Of a stretch of DNA of 64,000 nucleotides, positions 16,868 to 24,184 are shown piece after piece. A program made the position numbers and the translations under genes. Positions within the stretch are counted from its first letter, which is position 1, and the number at the start of each line of letters is the position of its first letter. The notes beneath the pieces were generated by a model. That model ran no database searches. It was given only the letters and a program-made list of their open reading frames with translations, and was not told the DNA's origin. The DNA is taken from positions 1,984,001 through 2,048,000 of the forward strand of contig NZ_CP107945.1 of NCBI RefSeq assembly GCF_036057275.1, written 5' to 3'. Origin of the DNA: Streptomyces sp. NBC_00390 (lineage in GTDB: Bacteria > Actinomycetota > Actinomycetes > Streptomycetales > Streptomycetaceae).

Positions 16868-17950
16868 TCAGCCCGCCTGTCCCGCGCCGGCGGCGGCAGG
16901 GACGGGATCGAGCAGTTCCGGGGCGAAGGCGCCGTCTGCCGGGAGCGGCTCGCGCAGCGCGCGGCCCAGCACCTCGTCGAGCCGGTACGGCTTCATGCCG
17001 TCGCCCGGGGAGCGGGCGATGACGTCCTCGACGGTGACCGTGTGACCGGCCGGCAGATCGCGTACCGCGACCAGTTTCTTGCCCATCTTGCGCACGGCCG
17101 GTGCCTCACGCTCGCTGCACACCTTCTGCGGCGAGCCCAGCGTCCGGCGCGTGCGGTCCAGCGACTCGGTCAGGTCGGCCAGCAGCTGCGGATCGAGCGA
17201 GAAGTGGTGGTCGCTGCCCGGGCGGGTCTGGTCGAGCGTGAAGTGCTTCTCGATCACCCGGGCGCCCACCGTGTACGCCAGACAGCTCGCTTCGTTGCCC
17301 AGGTCGTGGCCGGAGAATCCGATCACCACGTCCGGGAACTCCTGCCGGTAGGTCTCGATCACCGACAGGTTCAGGTCGTCGGGACCGGCCGGGTAGACGG
17401 CGGTGCACTGGAGCAGCGCCAGCCGGTCGTTGATCGGCAGGACGGTGTCCACCGCCCGCCGGACCTCGTCCATCGTCGCGCCGCCGGTGCTGACGACCAG
17501 CGTCTTGCCGGTCTTGGCCGCGTAGGCGAGGAGAGGGGTGTTGGTGAGATCCGCCGAGGCGATCTTGATCGCCGGCAGATCAATGTCCATCAGGAAATCC
17601 ACCGACGGCATGTCGAAGGCGGTGGAGAGGAAATCGATGCCCAACCCCTTGGCCAGTTCGGCCAGGTGCCGGTACTCGTCGCGCCCGAACTCCAGGAATT
17701 CGCGATGTTCACCGTAGGTGGCGCCGTAGCTGTTACGGCCGGTGTACGGCTGGTTGTACATCTCCCGTGTGAACAACGTCTTGTTGTCACGCTTCTGCAG
17801 CTTCGCGGCCGCCGCACCGGCGGCCGCAGCCTGCCGGAACAGCTCTTCCGCTTTTTCCAGGCTGCCTTCGTGGTTGTGACCGATCTCCGCGATGACATAA
17901 GCCTCGGTGTCATCTGCGATTCGCCGGCCGGATATCTCAAGTTCGCGCAT
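16868..17950 (-). CDS. NeuB-type sialic acid synthase-like PEP-condensing enzyme with SAF domain
   Basis: This 360-residue protein has an N-terminal TIM barrel (VIAEIGHNHEGSLEKAEEL, KIASADLTN, GFSGHDLGNEAS, the last including metal-site residues) and a C-terminal SAF/antifreeze-like domain (AVRDLPAGHTVTVEDV…). NeuB enzymes condense phosphoenolpyruvate with an aldose to give a 3-deoxy-2-keto sugar acid. No sialic, legionaminic or pseudaminic companions (epimerase, CMP-transferase) are present, so the acceptor is likely a different aldehyde. It is the first gene of the long reverse-strand operon and is divergent from the bldA-type regulator at 18109. Confidence 0.9.
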   Translation of the reverse strand: MRELEISGRRIADDTEAYVIAEIGHNHEGSLEKAEELFRQAAAAGAAAAKLQKRDNKTLFTREMYNQPYTGRNSYGATYGEHREFLEFGRDEYRHLAELAKGLGIDFLSTAFDMPSVDFLMDIDLPAIKIASADLTNTPLLAYAAKTGKTLVVSTGGATMDEVRRAVDTVLPINDRLALLQCTAVYPAGPDDLNLSVIETYRQEFPDVVIGFSGHDLGNEASCLAYTVGARVIEKHFTLDQTRPGSDHHFSLDPQLLADLTESLDRTRRTLGSPQKVCSEREAPAVRKMGKKLVAVRDLPAGHTVTVEDVIARSPGDGMKPYRLDEVLGRALREPLPADGAFAPELLDPVPAAAGAGQAG

Positions 17951-18076
17951 ACCTGTGCCGTCTTCCTTCCAATTCCGGATTACTCGACGACATTTCGCGG
18001 GCCCACAAGCAATCCTGCCACCGCCGGGACGGCAACAAAAGAAATCCTTGTGTCATAGCGCTGTCCTAAGATGGCC

Positions 18077-18092
18077 AGTCCACTAGTGGACT
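18077..18092. promoter_or_regulatory. 16-bp perfect palindrome upstream of regulator 2
   Basis: AGTCCACTAGTGGACT is perfectly self-complementary. It lies 16 bases before the ATG at 18109, inside the 158-base divergent gap between the NeuB operon and the regulator. Its position suits an operator for autoregulation or control of the divergent operon. A binding role is inferred only. Confidence 0.5.
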
Positions 18093-18108
18093 CGGACGGA
18101 ACGGACGT

Positions 18109-19128
18109 ATGGCGACATCAAACAGACCAAACGCCCCCGAACTGGACAGCACCTGCGTGGCGGCGTACGACCACGCCGTACGCCAGGGTGTCTTCGATGA
18201 CAGCGATGTCGCCGAGCAACTCGCTTTAGGCGAGGCCGAGGTGCTGCGCATCCGGACCGTGCTCACCGACCTGCGCCTGCTCATCTGCGGCGAGGACGGC
18301 AGTGCGACGGTCCCCGCCAGCCCCGAGATCGCGGAGGCCGAGCTCTCCGCCCATCTGGAGGCCGGCATCATCGAGCGACGGGAGCAACTGGCCCGCATCC
18401 ACCGCCAGATGCGGGCCCTCGCTCCGGTCTACCGTGCCCACCGGCATCTGCCGCAGGCGTCCCAGAGTGTGCGGCTGGTCGAGGACCCGGCGGTGGTACG
18501 GCGCGAACTGGCCGCGGCCACCCGCGCCTGCACCTCCGAGGCGTTCACGGTCCAGCCGGGCGGCGGGCGCAGCCCCGAGGCGCTCAACGAGGCGATCGCG
18601 CGGGACACGACGATGCTCAAGCGCGGTGTGACCATGCGCATCCTCTACCAGCACACCGTGCGGGCGAACCTCGCCACCCGCACCTACACCCGCAAGGTCA
18701 CCGAACTCGGCGCCGAGGTGCGCACGGCCGAGGAGATTTACGAGCGGCTGATCATATTCGACCGGTCGCTGGCCTTTGTCCCGCAGGAACGGGTGGGCGG
18801 CCGGCCGCCGGGCGCCGCGATCGTGACCGACGAGACCATCGTCGGTCATCTGTGGCGCATGCACGACAAGATGTGGCAGTCCGCCAGCCCGTACGACCCG
18901 CGTGACGTCGACTACGCCAGCACCTCGGAGGAGATCAAGGCCTCCATCCTGCGTCTGATGGCCACCGGTCTGAAGGACGACGTCATTGCCCGCAAGCTGG
19001 GTATGGCCACCCGGACCTGCCGCCGCTACATGGCGGGCATCATGGACGAACTCGGCGCCACCAGCCGGTTCCAGGCCGGAGTGCGAGCCACCTCGCTCGG
19101 CATGGTCAAACCGGACCCCAACCCGTGA
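18109..19128 (+). CDS. HTH transcriptional regulator with TTA (bldA) codon
   Basis: This 339-residue paralogue of the regulator at 769 has an N-terminal winged-helix/TrmB-like region, the central block ILYQHTVRANLATRTYTRK / GAEVRTAEEIYERLIIFD, and a C-terminal HTH (DDVIARKLGMATRTCRRYM). Codon 40 (18226-18228) is TTA, the only in-frame TTA I found in the window's genes, so translation should need the bldA leucyl-tRNA. It is divergent from the NeuB operon and has a palindrome just upstream of the start. It is probably the developmental switch of the left-arm genes. Confidence 0.85.
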   Translation: MATSNRPNAPELDSTCVAAYDHAVRQGVFDDSDVAEQLALGEAEVLRIRTVLTDLRLLICGEDGSATVPASPEIAEAELSAHLEAGIIERREQLARIHRQMRALAPVYRAHRHLPQASQSVRLVEDPAVVRRELAAATRACTSEAFTVQPGGGRSPEALNEAIARDTTMLKRGVTMRILYQHTVRANLATRTYTRKVTELGAEVRTAEEIYERLIIFDRSLAFVPQERVGGRPPGAAIVTDETIVGHLWRMHDKMWQSASPYDPRDVDYASTSEEIKASILRLMATGLKDDVIARKLGMATRTCRRYMAGIMDELGATSRFQAGVRATSLGMVKPDPNP

Positions 19129-19185
19129 CGCTGAGCAGCGCCACAGCCGGCGCCACGGCTGAACCGGGCGCGGCCCGGACACACC

Positions 19186-19214
19186 GGTGGCCGCCGGCGG
19201 TGCCGGCGGCCACC
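19186..19214. terminator. Bidirectional stem-loop terminator
   Basis: A 13-bp perfect inverted repeat (GGTGGCCGCCGGC / GCCGGCGGCCACC, 3-base loop) lies between convergent regulator 2 (stop 19128) and the MDR gene (stop 19247). Confidence 0.7.
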
Positions 19215-19246
19215 CTCGTACGCGGCGCTCCGGGCGCCCGCCACCC

Positions 19247-20209
19247 TCAGGGGAGCAGCAACAGCTTCCCGGTGGTGGCCCGGTCCGCCAGCATCCGGTG
19301 CGCCTCGGCCGCCTGCTCCAGCGGCAGTTCGCACGAGACGAGCGGCCGGATCGCACCTGCGGCAAGCAGCGCGAAGACCTCCGCCGACCGGGCGCGCAGC
19401 TCCTGGCTGCCCGCCACATGGTCGCCGAGCGTCGGCCGCGTCACGTACAGCGAACCGCCGGAACGCAGCAGCCCCGTGTCGAGCGGCGGCACCGGACCGC
19501 TGGACGCGCCGCAGAGCACCAGCATCCCGCGCCGGCCGAGAGCGGTCAGGCTGTCCCCGAAGGTGACCGCGCCCACCGAGTCGTAGACGACGTTCGCCCC
19601 CGCACCGCCGGTGAGTTCGCGCACCCGGGGGCCGAACCCCTCGTAACGCAGCGTGTGCCGGGCGCCCGCCTCCAGCGCCACCTTCTCCTTCTCCGCACTG
19701 GACACCACCGCGATGACCGTCGCCCCGCGGTGTGCGGCCAACTGCACGAGCAGCGTGCCCAGTCCGCCCGCCGCGGCCAGCACCACGACCGTGTCCCCCG
19801 CGGCCACGGGGTACGTGTCATGGGTCAGATAGTGGGCGGCCAGCCCCTGCAGCAGTACGGCGGCGGCGTCCCGCGCCGTCACCCCCTGGGGCACCGGGAC
19901 CAGCCCGGCCTCGGGCACCGTCGCCAACTGCGTGTAGGCGCCGCGATGGGTCGCGTACGCCACCGTGTCTCCGGGCGCGAAGCCGGTGACGTTGCCGCCG
20001 GCGGCCACGACCGTGCCGGCCGCCTCCTGACCGGGGATGAAGGGAAGTTCGCTGGGGTACGTGCCGTCTCGGTAGTACACGTCGATGAAATTGACGCCCA
20101 CCGCCTCGTTGCGCACCAGGACCTGACCGGGCTCAGGCACTGGCTGCGCCGACTCCTCGGTCGCGAGCTGTTCGGGTCCTCCCGGCCGGTGTACTCGGAC
20201 GGCTTTCAC
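19247..20209 (-). CDS. Quinone-oxidoreductase-like MDR dehydrogenase (copy 2)
   Basis: This 320-residue zinc-independent MDR has GVNFIDVYYRDGTYPSE and the NADPH loop VVLAAAGGLGTLLVQLA. It is strongly similar to the gene at 8279-9283. GTG 20209 (VKAVRVHRPGG) is the start that matches the family N-terminus. It lies 77 bases inside the MutE-like gene, an unusually long overlap. It may act on the product of the mutase pair. Two paralogues in one locus imply two similar reductions or a duplicated step. Confidence 0.85.
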   Translation of the reverse strand: MKAVRVHRPGGPEQLATEESAQPVPEPGQVLVRNEAVGVNFIDVYYRDGTYPSELPFIPGQEAAGTVVAAGGNVTGFAPGDTVAYATHRGAYTQLATVPEAGLVPVPQGVTARDAAAVLLQGLAAHYLTHDTYPVAAGDTVVVLAAAGGLGTLLVQLAAHRGATVIAVVSSAEKEKVALEAGARHTLRYEGFGPRVRELTGGAGANVVYDSVGAVTFGDSLTALGRRGMLVLCGASSGPVPPLDTGLLRSGGSLYVTRPTLGDHVAGSQELRARSAEVFALLAAGAIRPLVSCELPLEQAAEAHRMLADRATTGKLLLLP

Positions 20210-21590
20210 GGGGTCCTCCCTCAGGCTTGTCGCTCGTCTTGCCCACAGTCTCCCCGAACAGCAGCGGAAAGTAGTTGATGTCCGCGGTGAGTTCGGCGAG
20301 CAGCGAACCGATCCGGGGCTCCGCGCCCGGCACGGCGCGCAGCAGCTCACCATGGCGTCGCAGGCTCCGGGCGGACAACGGCAGCCGGCCGGCCGACAGA
20401 TAGCGGATCGCTCCGGTGGCGTCCCGCCGCGGGATCACCTCGGACCGGGCGTGCCTGCTGGCGCTGAACGGGATGTCGAGACGGCCGTCGGCGAAGGCGT
20501 CGACCACCGCGGTGCGCGTGTCGGGCCGTTCGAGTACGGGCTCCACGATCTCCGCCACCTCGGTGAGGATCCCGTCCAGTTCCTCGGCGGCCGCCTCCTC
20601 GTCGGGTGCGACGAAGCCCAGCAGCGGGGAGTTGGCGCGCTGCGCGAGCCGGATGCCCGCGGCGTTCGCGGCCGCGTCCGGGATCCCGTACGCCTCCTGA
20701 TACGTCTTGGTGAGCAGCTTGGAGGCGCCGCCGAGCCGGGCGGCCAGCGCCCCGTACAGGATCAGGTCCTCGGCGTTGCCCCTCTCCTTGGGGAAGACGC
20801 CCATGAACTCGTGCAGCACGGCGTGCACTTCGGTCCCGGACGGCAGATAGCGGCGCGCCAGCAGGGGGATCGCCCGCAGCGCGGCGACGTCCTGGGCGAG
20901 ATGCCCGCCCTGGGGATACGCCACCGAGATGCACCGCACCCCGGCGCGGGCCGCGAAATGCGCCTCCAGCACGCTGACGGCGAGACTGACCGAGGGCGGC
21001 ACCAGCACCGCGGTGAGCGTGCCGAACAGCTCCCGGTCCACGGTGACCCCGAGCTCCGCCAGCTCGCCGCAGCGCCGGTCCACCGCATCCCACGCGGCCA
21101 GCGAATCGGCGAGCGGCACGTCCTTGGAGTAGGGCAGGTTGTACGAGATCCCGCCGCCTTCGAAGGACGTGATGCCGGACGCCACGGCGACCTCGAACAT
21201 CAGCCGGGCGTCCGGGGAGCCGTGCCGGATCTGCAGCGGGGCGGCAACGGCCTCGTTGAGCTCCCGGCCGCGCTGCCAGCCGTGCGCCACCAGCGGGTAG
21301 CCGTTGAGTTCGCGCGGGCTGAGATGGGCGAGCCTGAGGGCCCGCTCGAACCGTCCGAGCCGGGTGTGCGAGTCGATGGTGACCGTGAGCAGATCGGGGG
21401 CGCCCTGTGCGGCCAGCTCCAGGAGCAGCTCGCGCATCGCGTCGTGGGCGCCGACCCCGCAGCGCGGCTGCACGGCCACCCGGCCCGACGCCCGGGCCCG
21501 GGCCAGCACATCGGCAGCCGTCGGTTTGCCCAGCGAACGGATGTAGCCGACCGAATCCGCGAGCGACGGCAGCGGGGCCCCCTCCGTCAT
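20133..21590 (-). CDS. Glutamate mutase large (epsilon) subunit-like protein
   Basis: This 485-residue protein resembles MutE/GlmE, the TIM-barrel subunit of adenosylcobalamin-dependent glutamate mutase: QPRCGVGAHDAMRELL, TVTIDSHTRLGRFERA, GYPLVAHGW, SFEGGGISYNLPYSKDVPL and YPQGGHLAQDVAAL match the conserved core, and length equals the family's usual 480 or so. Together with the next gene it should rearrange L-glutamate to (2S,3S)-3-methylaspartate, or act on a related acid as proposed for NikU/SanU. ATG 21590 overlaps the MutS stop (ATGA). The C-terminal tail (…RESRPSTPAGRTRTARD) beyond the conserved fold overlaps the MDR gene by 77 bases. Confidence 0.9.
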   Translation of the reverse strand: MTEGAPLPSLADSVGYIRSLGKPTAADVLARARASGRVAVQPRCGVGAHDAMRELLLELAAQGAPDLLTVTIDSHTRLGRFERALRLAHLSPRELNGYPLVAHGWQRGRELNEAVAAPLQIRHGSPDARLMFEVAVASGITSFEGGGISYNLPYSKDVPLADSLAAWDAVDRRCGELAELGVTVDRELFGTLTAVLVPPSVSLAVSVLEAHFAARAGVRCISVAYPQGGHLAQDVAALRAIPLLARRYLPSGTEVHAVLHEFMGVFPKERGNAEDLILYGALAARLGGASKLLTKTYQEAYGIPDAAANAAGIRLAQRANSPLLGFVAPDEEAAAEELDGILTEVAEIVEPVLERPDTRTAVVDAFADGRLDIPFSASRHARSEVIPRRDATGAIRYLSAGRLPLSARSLRRHGELLRAVPGAEPRIGSLLAELTADINYFPLLFGETVGKTSDKPEGGPRESRPSTPAGRTRTARDRGVGAASA

Positions 21591-22081
21591 GATGCGGCGG
21601 CGCGCGACCGGGCAGCGGCCCCGGCGGCGCGCTCGTCACGCAACTGGTCCAGGACTGCGGGGAGTTCGGAGGGGTCCTCGAGGATCCGGTCCACTCCGAG
21701 GGCGTAGAGCCGGTCGAGTGCGGCAGCCTCCTTGTGGCTGCCGACCGACAGATTGCCGCCGAGTACGACGGGGCACACGATGGCGCCGGACTCCCTGGCC
21801 GCGGGCAGGTCCCGCAGGTCCTCCAGGGCATGGCCGTTGAGGCTTCCGATGATCACCGCCTCGGCCTCGGGGTGCTGCGCGCAGGCGGCGGCGAACTCGC
21901 TCACCGGGGTGCACGTCCCCAGGTTGATCACCTCGAAGCCGAGACTGCGCAGGGCATGGGCGATGAGATGGTTGGCCACGGCATGTGCGTCGCTGGCCGC
22001 GACACCGAGGATGACGGACCGTGGGCGGTGGTCCGGCCCGTACTGATCGAGGTCGTGCTGGCGCAACGGCTGCTCCGTCAT
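21587..22081 (-). CDS. Glutamate mutase small (sigma) subunit-like, B12-binding
   Basis: This 164-residue cobalamin-binding protein shows a variant DxHxxG motif: SDAHAVANH has the Asp and the cobalt-ligating His, but Ala replaces the usual Gly. IIGSLNGHA and VVLGGNLSVGS correspond to the SxL and GG motifs. It pairs with MutE (coupled by ATGA). Friulimicin- and nikkomycin-type clusters carry similar pairs to make 3-methylaspartate or branched precursors. The motif variation may be neutral or mark altered activity. Confidence 0.88.
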   Translation of the reverse strand: MTEQPLRQHDLDQYGPDHRPRSVILGVAASDAHAVANHLIAHALRSLGFEVINLGTCTPVSEFAAACAQHPEAEAVIIGSLNGHALEDLRDLPAARESGAIVCPVVLGGNLSVGSHKEAAALDRLYALGVDRILEDPSELPAVLDQLRDERAAGAAARSRAAAS

Positions 22082-22128
22082 GTGATCCGTCCTGATGGCT
22101 GGTGCCGGGCGGGCGGCTGCCGGGCCCG

Positions 22129-23328
22129 TCAGTCGTCGAACGCGGCGAAGAGTTCCCGCTTGCTCACCGAGGCGATGCGCCCGGCGTCGTACTCCTCGGG
22201 GTCCGCGGCGGCGATCGAGTCGAAGACCCGGTTGATGGCGGGGACGAGGCCCCAGACGTGCTCGTAGCCGGGCCAGCCGCGGTGCCCCGAGTCGAGATCA
22301 CGCTGCCGGGCGAAGAGGTAGTCGTACCACTCCCGGCTGGAGGGATAGCGGTGGTGGTAGTCGTGCACGACGGTGTCACCGGTGAGCACCAGATAGCGGG
22401 CGGGCGCGTGCACGAACAGCATCCGCGCGACCCAGCGGCACCAGGCCCCGGCACCTTGCCCCGTCGGGGCGGCCTCGCCGATGAAGATGGCATTGGTCAG
22501 GCTCGCGAAGTACGCACGGCCACGGCGCACTTCGGTCCCGGCGGGCGGGAAGGTGTGCTTCACGCAGAGCCGCAGGGTGTTGCTCATCTGGAAGAGCGGG
22601 ATCAGCGGTACGCACCACACCACGAGGAACACCGGCCAGGTGCCGGTCACCAGGGTGAGGGCGGCCGATCCGCCGTACAGCACGGTGGCGGTGGCCTTTT
22701 CGGCCACCGCCGAGGCGCTCCAGAACGACCGTACCCGCGCGAGCGCGAACTGGAGGTGGAACAGCGGCGAGAACAGCTTGCCCAGCACCCGCCACCACAT
22801 CGCCTCCCGCGTCATGCCCGGTCGCAGGCCGAGGCTGATCAGGAAGGCCTGCACGGTGGGGTCGCGGAGCGTCATGTGGTGCGCGGCATGGTGATCGGCC
22901 ACATGCTCACGGCTGTAGCGCTCGAAATTCTGGATCACCAGGATCGAGGAGACCGCGCGGCCGATGGCGATGTCCGTCGTGCGGCGGCGGTACATGTTGC
23001 GGTGCGAACACTGGTGAAAGATCATCATGCGCAGATTGCGCATGCCGTGCAGGGTGACGGCCCATCCGGCCGGCAGGACGAGCAGCCACCAACTGCCGAG
23101 AATCCAGGCGATGGTGGACAGCGCGCTGCCCGTCACCATGGCGGTCGTGGCGGCGATCAGGTGGTAACCGGCCGTCCAGCCCGGCGAGTTCTGGCCCTCG
23201 ATCGGTTTTCCGGTGAACAATGTCAGCCGATGCTGCAGGAATCCCGGGAGGACGCGCATCGTTTCCCGGGGATCCATTCCGTGATGGTTCTGATCACTTC
23301 CCGCCGGCCGCAGCGACTCCGCCGCCAT
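22129..23328 (-). CDS. Membrane fatty-acid-desaturase-like diiron oxidase
   Basis: This 399-residue integral membrane protein has three histidine clusters typical of FADS/alkane-hydroxylase enzymes: FHQCSHRNM, HVADHHAAHH and VVHDYHHRYP. There are hydrophobic spans before the first and between the second and third. Members desaturate or hydroxylate acyl chains or amino-acid-derived substrates. It lies 47 bases upstream of the MutS-like gene on the same strand, so is probably cotranscribed. Two roles are possible: oxidation of the left-arm acid, or unsaturation of the acyl chain of the right-arm lipopeptide. Confidence 0.85.
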   Translation of the reverse strand: MAAESLRPAGSDQNHHGMDPRETMRVLPGFLQHRLTLFTGKPIEGQNSPGWTAGYHLIAATTAMVTGSALSTIAWILGSWWLLVLPAGWAVTLHGMRNLRMMIFHQCSHRNMYRRRTTDIAIGRAVSSILVIQNFERYSREHVADHHAAHHMTLRDPTVQAFLISLGLRPGMTREAMWWRVLGKLFSPLFHLQFALARVRSFWSASAVAEKATATVLYGGSAALTLVTGTWPVFLVVWCVPLIPLFQMSNTLRLCVKHTFPPAGTEVRRGRAYFASLTNAIFIGEAAPTGQGAGAWCRWVARMLFVHAPARYLVLTGDTVVHDYHHRYPSSREWYDYLFARQRDLDSGHRGWPGYEHVWGLVPAINRVFDSIAAADPEEYDAGRIASVSKRELFAAFDD

Positions 23329-23414
23329 CCCGCCCCTCTCACAGTTTCCGTCGCACGGCCCGGGCCGGAACCTGCCCGGGCCGATGGCTCAATTACGCCG
23401 AAACGTGGGGTGTT

Positions 23415-23627
23415 TCAGTCCCAGCCCGTGTCCTCGCCCTTTGCGCCGCCAACCGGAACGGAGGCGTCCCATCCGGTGTCACTGAGAACGCCCCCGGAAA
23501 CCGGATGAGACGCATCCCATTTACCGTCATGACCTGCGGACTTGGCGGCTAAGACCGTTCCGGCACCGCCTGCGATCAGCGCACTCGTGAATGCCGCGAC
23601 CACGGCACGGTGAATACGACGTGGCAT
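23415..23627 (-). CDS. Small secreted peptide with DTGWD repeats
   Basis: This 70-residue product starts at ATG 23627 with GGGGGAG 7 bases upstream. It has a basic N-terminus (MPRRIHRAVV), a hydrophobic segment and a likely signal-peptide cleavage around VLAAKSA, so it is probably exported. The mature part is built from about 16-residue repeats: KWDASHPVSGG, TGWDASVPVGG and a terminal TGWD. It lies 86 bases upstream of the desaturase gene on the same strand. I do not recognise the family. It could be a cell-surface peptide or a precursor; function is unknown. Confidence 0.6.
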   Translation of the reverse strand: MPRRIHRAVVAAFTSALIAGGAGTVLAAKSAGHDGKWDASHPVSGGVLSDTGWDASVPVGGAKGEDTGWD

Positions 23628-23785
23628 GTGTTTCTCCCCCTCAATCACACCGCGCCGGGCAGCGCGGTGAATTGCTATTGACTCGATACTGCCAGCTGCG
23701 GAGGGGCAGTTCGGGGTAATGCGGTGTCCGCAAAGGGACAGGCCAGAAGTGGACTTGGACAGAACGGGCCCTCACGGCCCCGGGG

Positions 23786-23986
23786 CTGGTCACGGCAGGG
23801 GCCGTTGACGGTTGCTCCGAGTGGGGGGTTTCCATGGGGGCAATGACTGACGGCCCTGGGGCCGGCCAGGGCCGGGCCGTTGGCGGCCCGACGGTCCCCG
23901 GGCTGGTCACGGCAGGGGCCGTTGGCGGTTCCTGGGAGTGGGGGGTTTCCATGGGGGCGATGACTGACGGCCCCGGGGCCGGCCAG
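23786..23986. repeat. Tandem repeat, 117-bp period
   Basis: Two near-identical 84-bp blocks (23786-23869 and 23903-23986; both start CTGGTCACGGCAGGGGCCGT) lie 117 bp apart in the 557-base gap 23628-24184. The spacing keeps reading frames open on both strands by chance; no protein is supported here. Otherwise this gap holds the promoter of the small peptide and the terminator at 24140. Confidence 0.8.
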
Positions 23987-24139
23987 AGCGGGCGACCTTG
24001 GTGGTTGGCGGCCAGGACCGGGTCGTCAAGGTCGTGGCAGGGTGTCGGTCCGAAAGGCGCCGGGAGGCCGGAGGACTCGGCCACCGTCGGGCTCCGGCCC
24101 GATGTCGGCCCGCCGCACTCCGGCTGTCAGGGCAGCACA

Positions 24140-24169
24140 ATGCCCGGGGCTCCGCCGAACCCCGGGCAT
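24140..24169 (-). terminator. Terminator of the LysM gene
   Basis: A 10-bp perfect inverted repeat (ATGCCCGGGG / CCCCGGGCAT, 10-base loop) lies 16 bases past the stop of the LysM/transglycosylase gene. Confidence 0.65.
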
Positions 24170-24184
24170 CGCAGAGCTGTCGGG

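Noticed and set aside
16868..17950. Sialic or legionaminic acid capsule synthesis
   Set aside because: No NeuA-type CMP-transferase, epimerase or glycosyltransferase is present in the window.
23641..24084. A reverse frame with repeats (APGPSVIAPMETPHS)
   Set aside because: The repeated protein text simply follows the 117-bp DNA repeat. No good start or codon bias; treated as non-coding.
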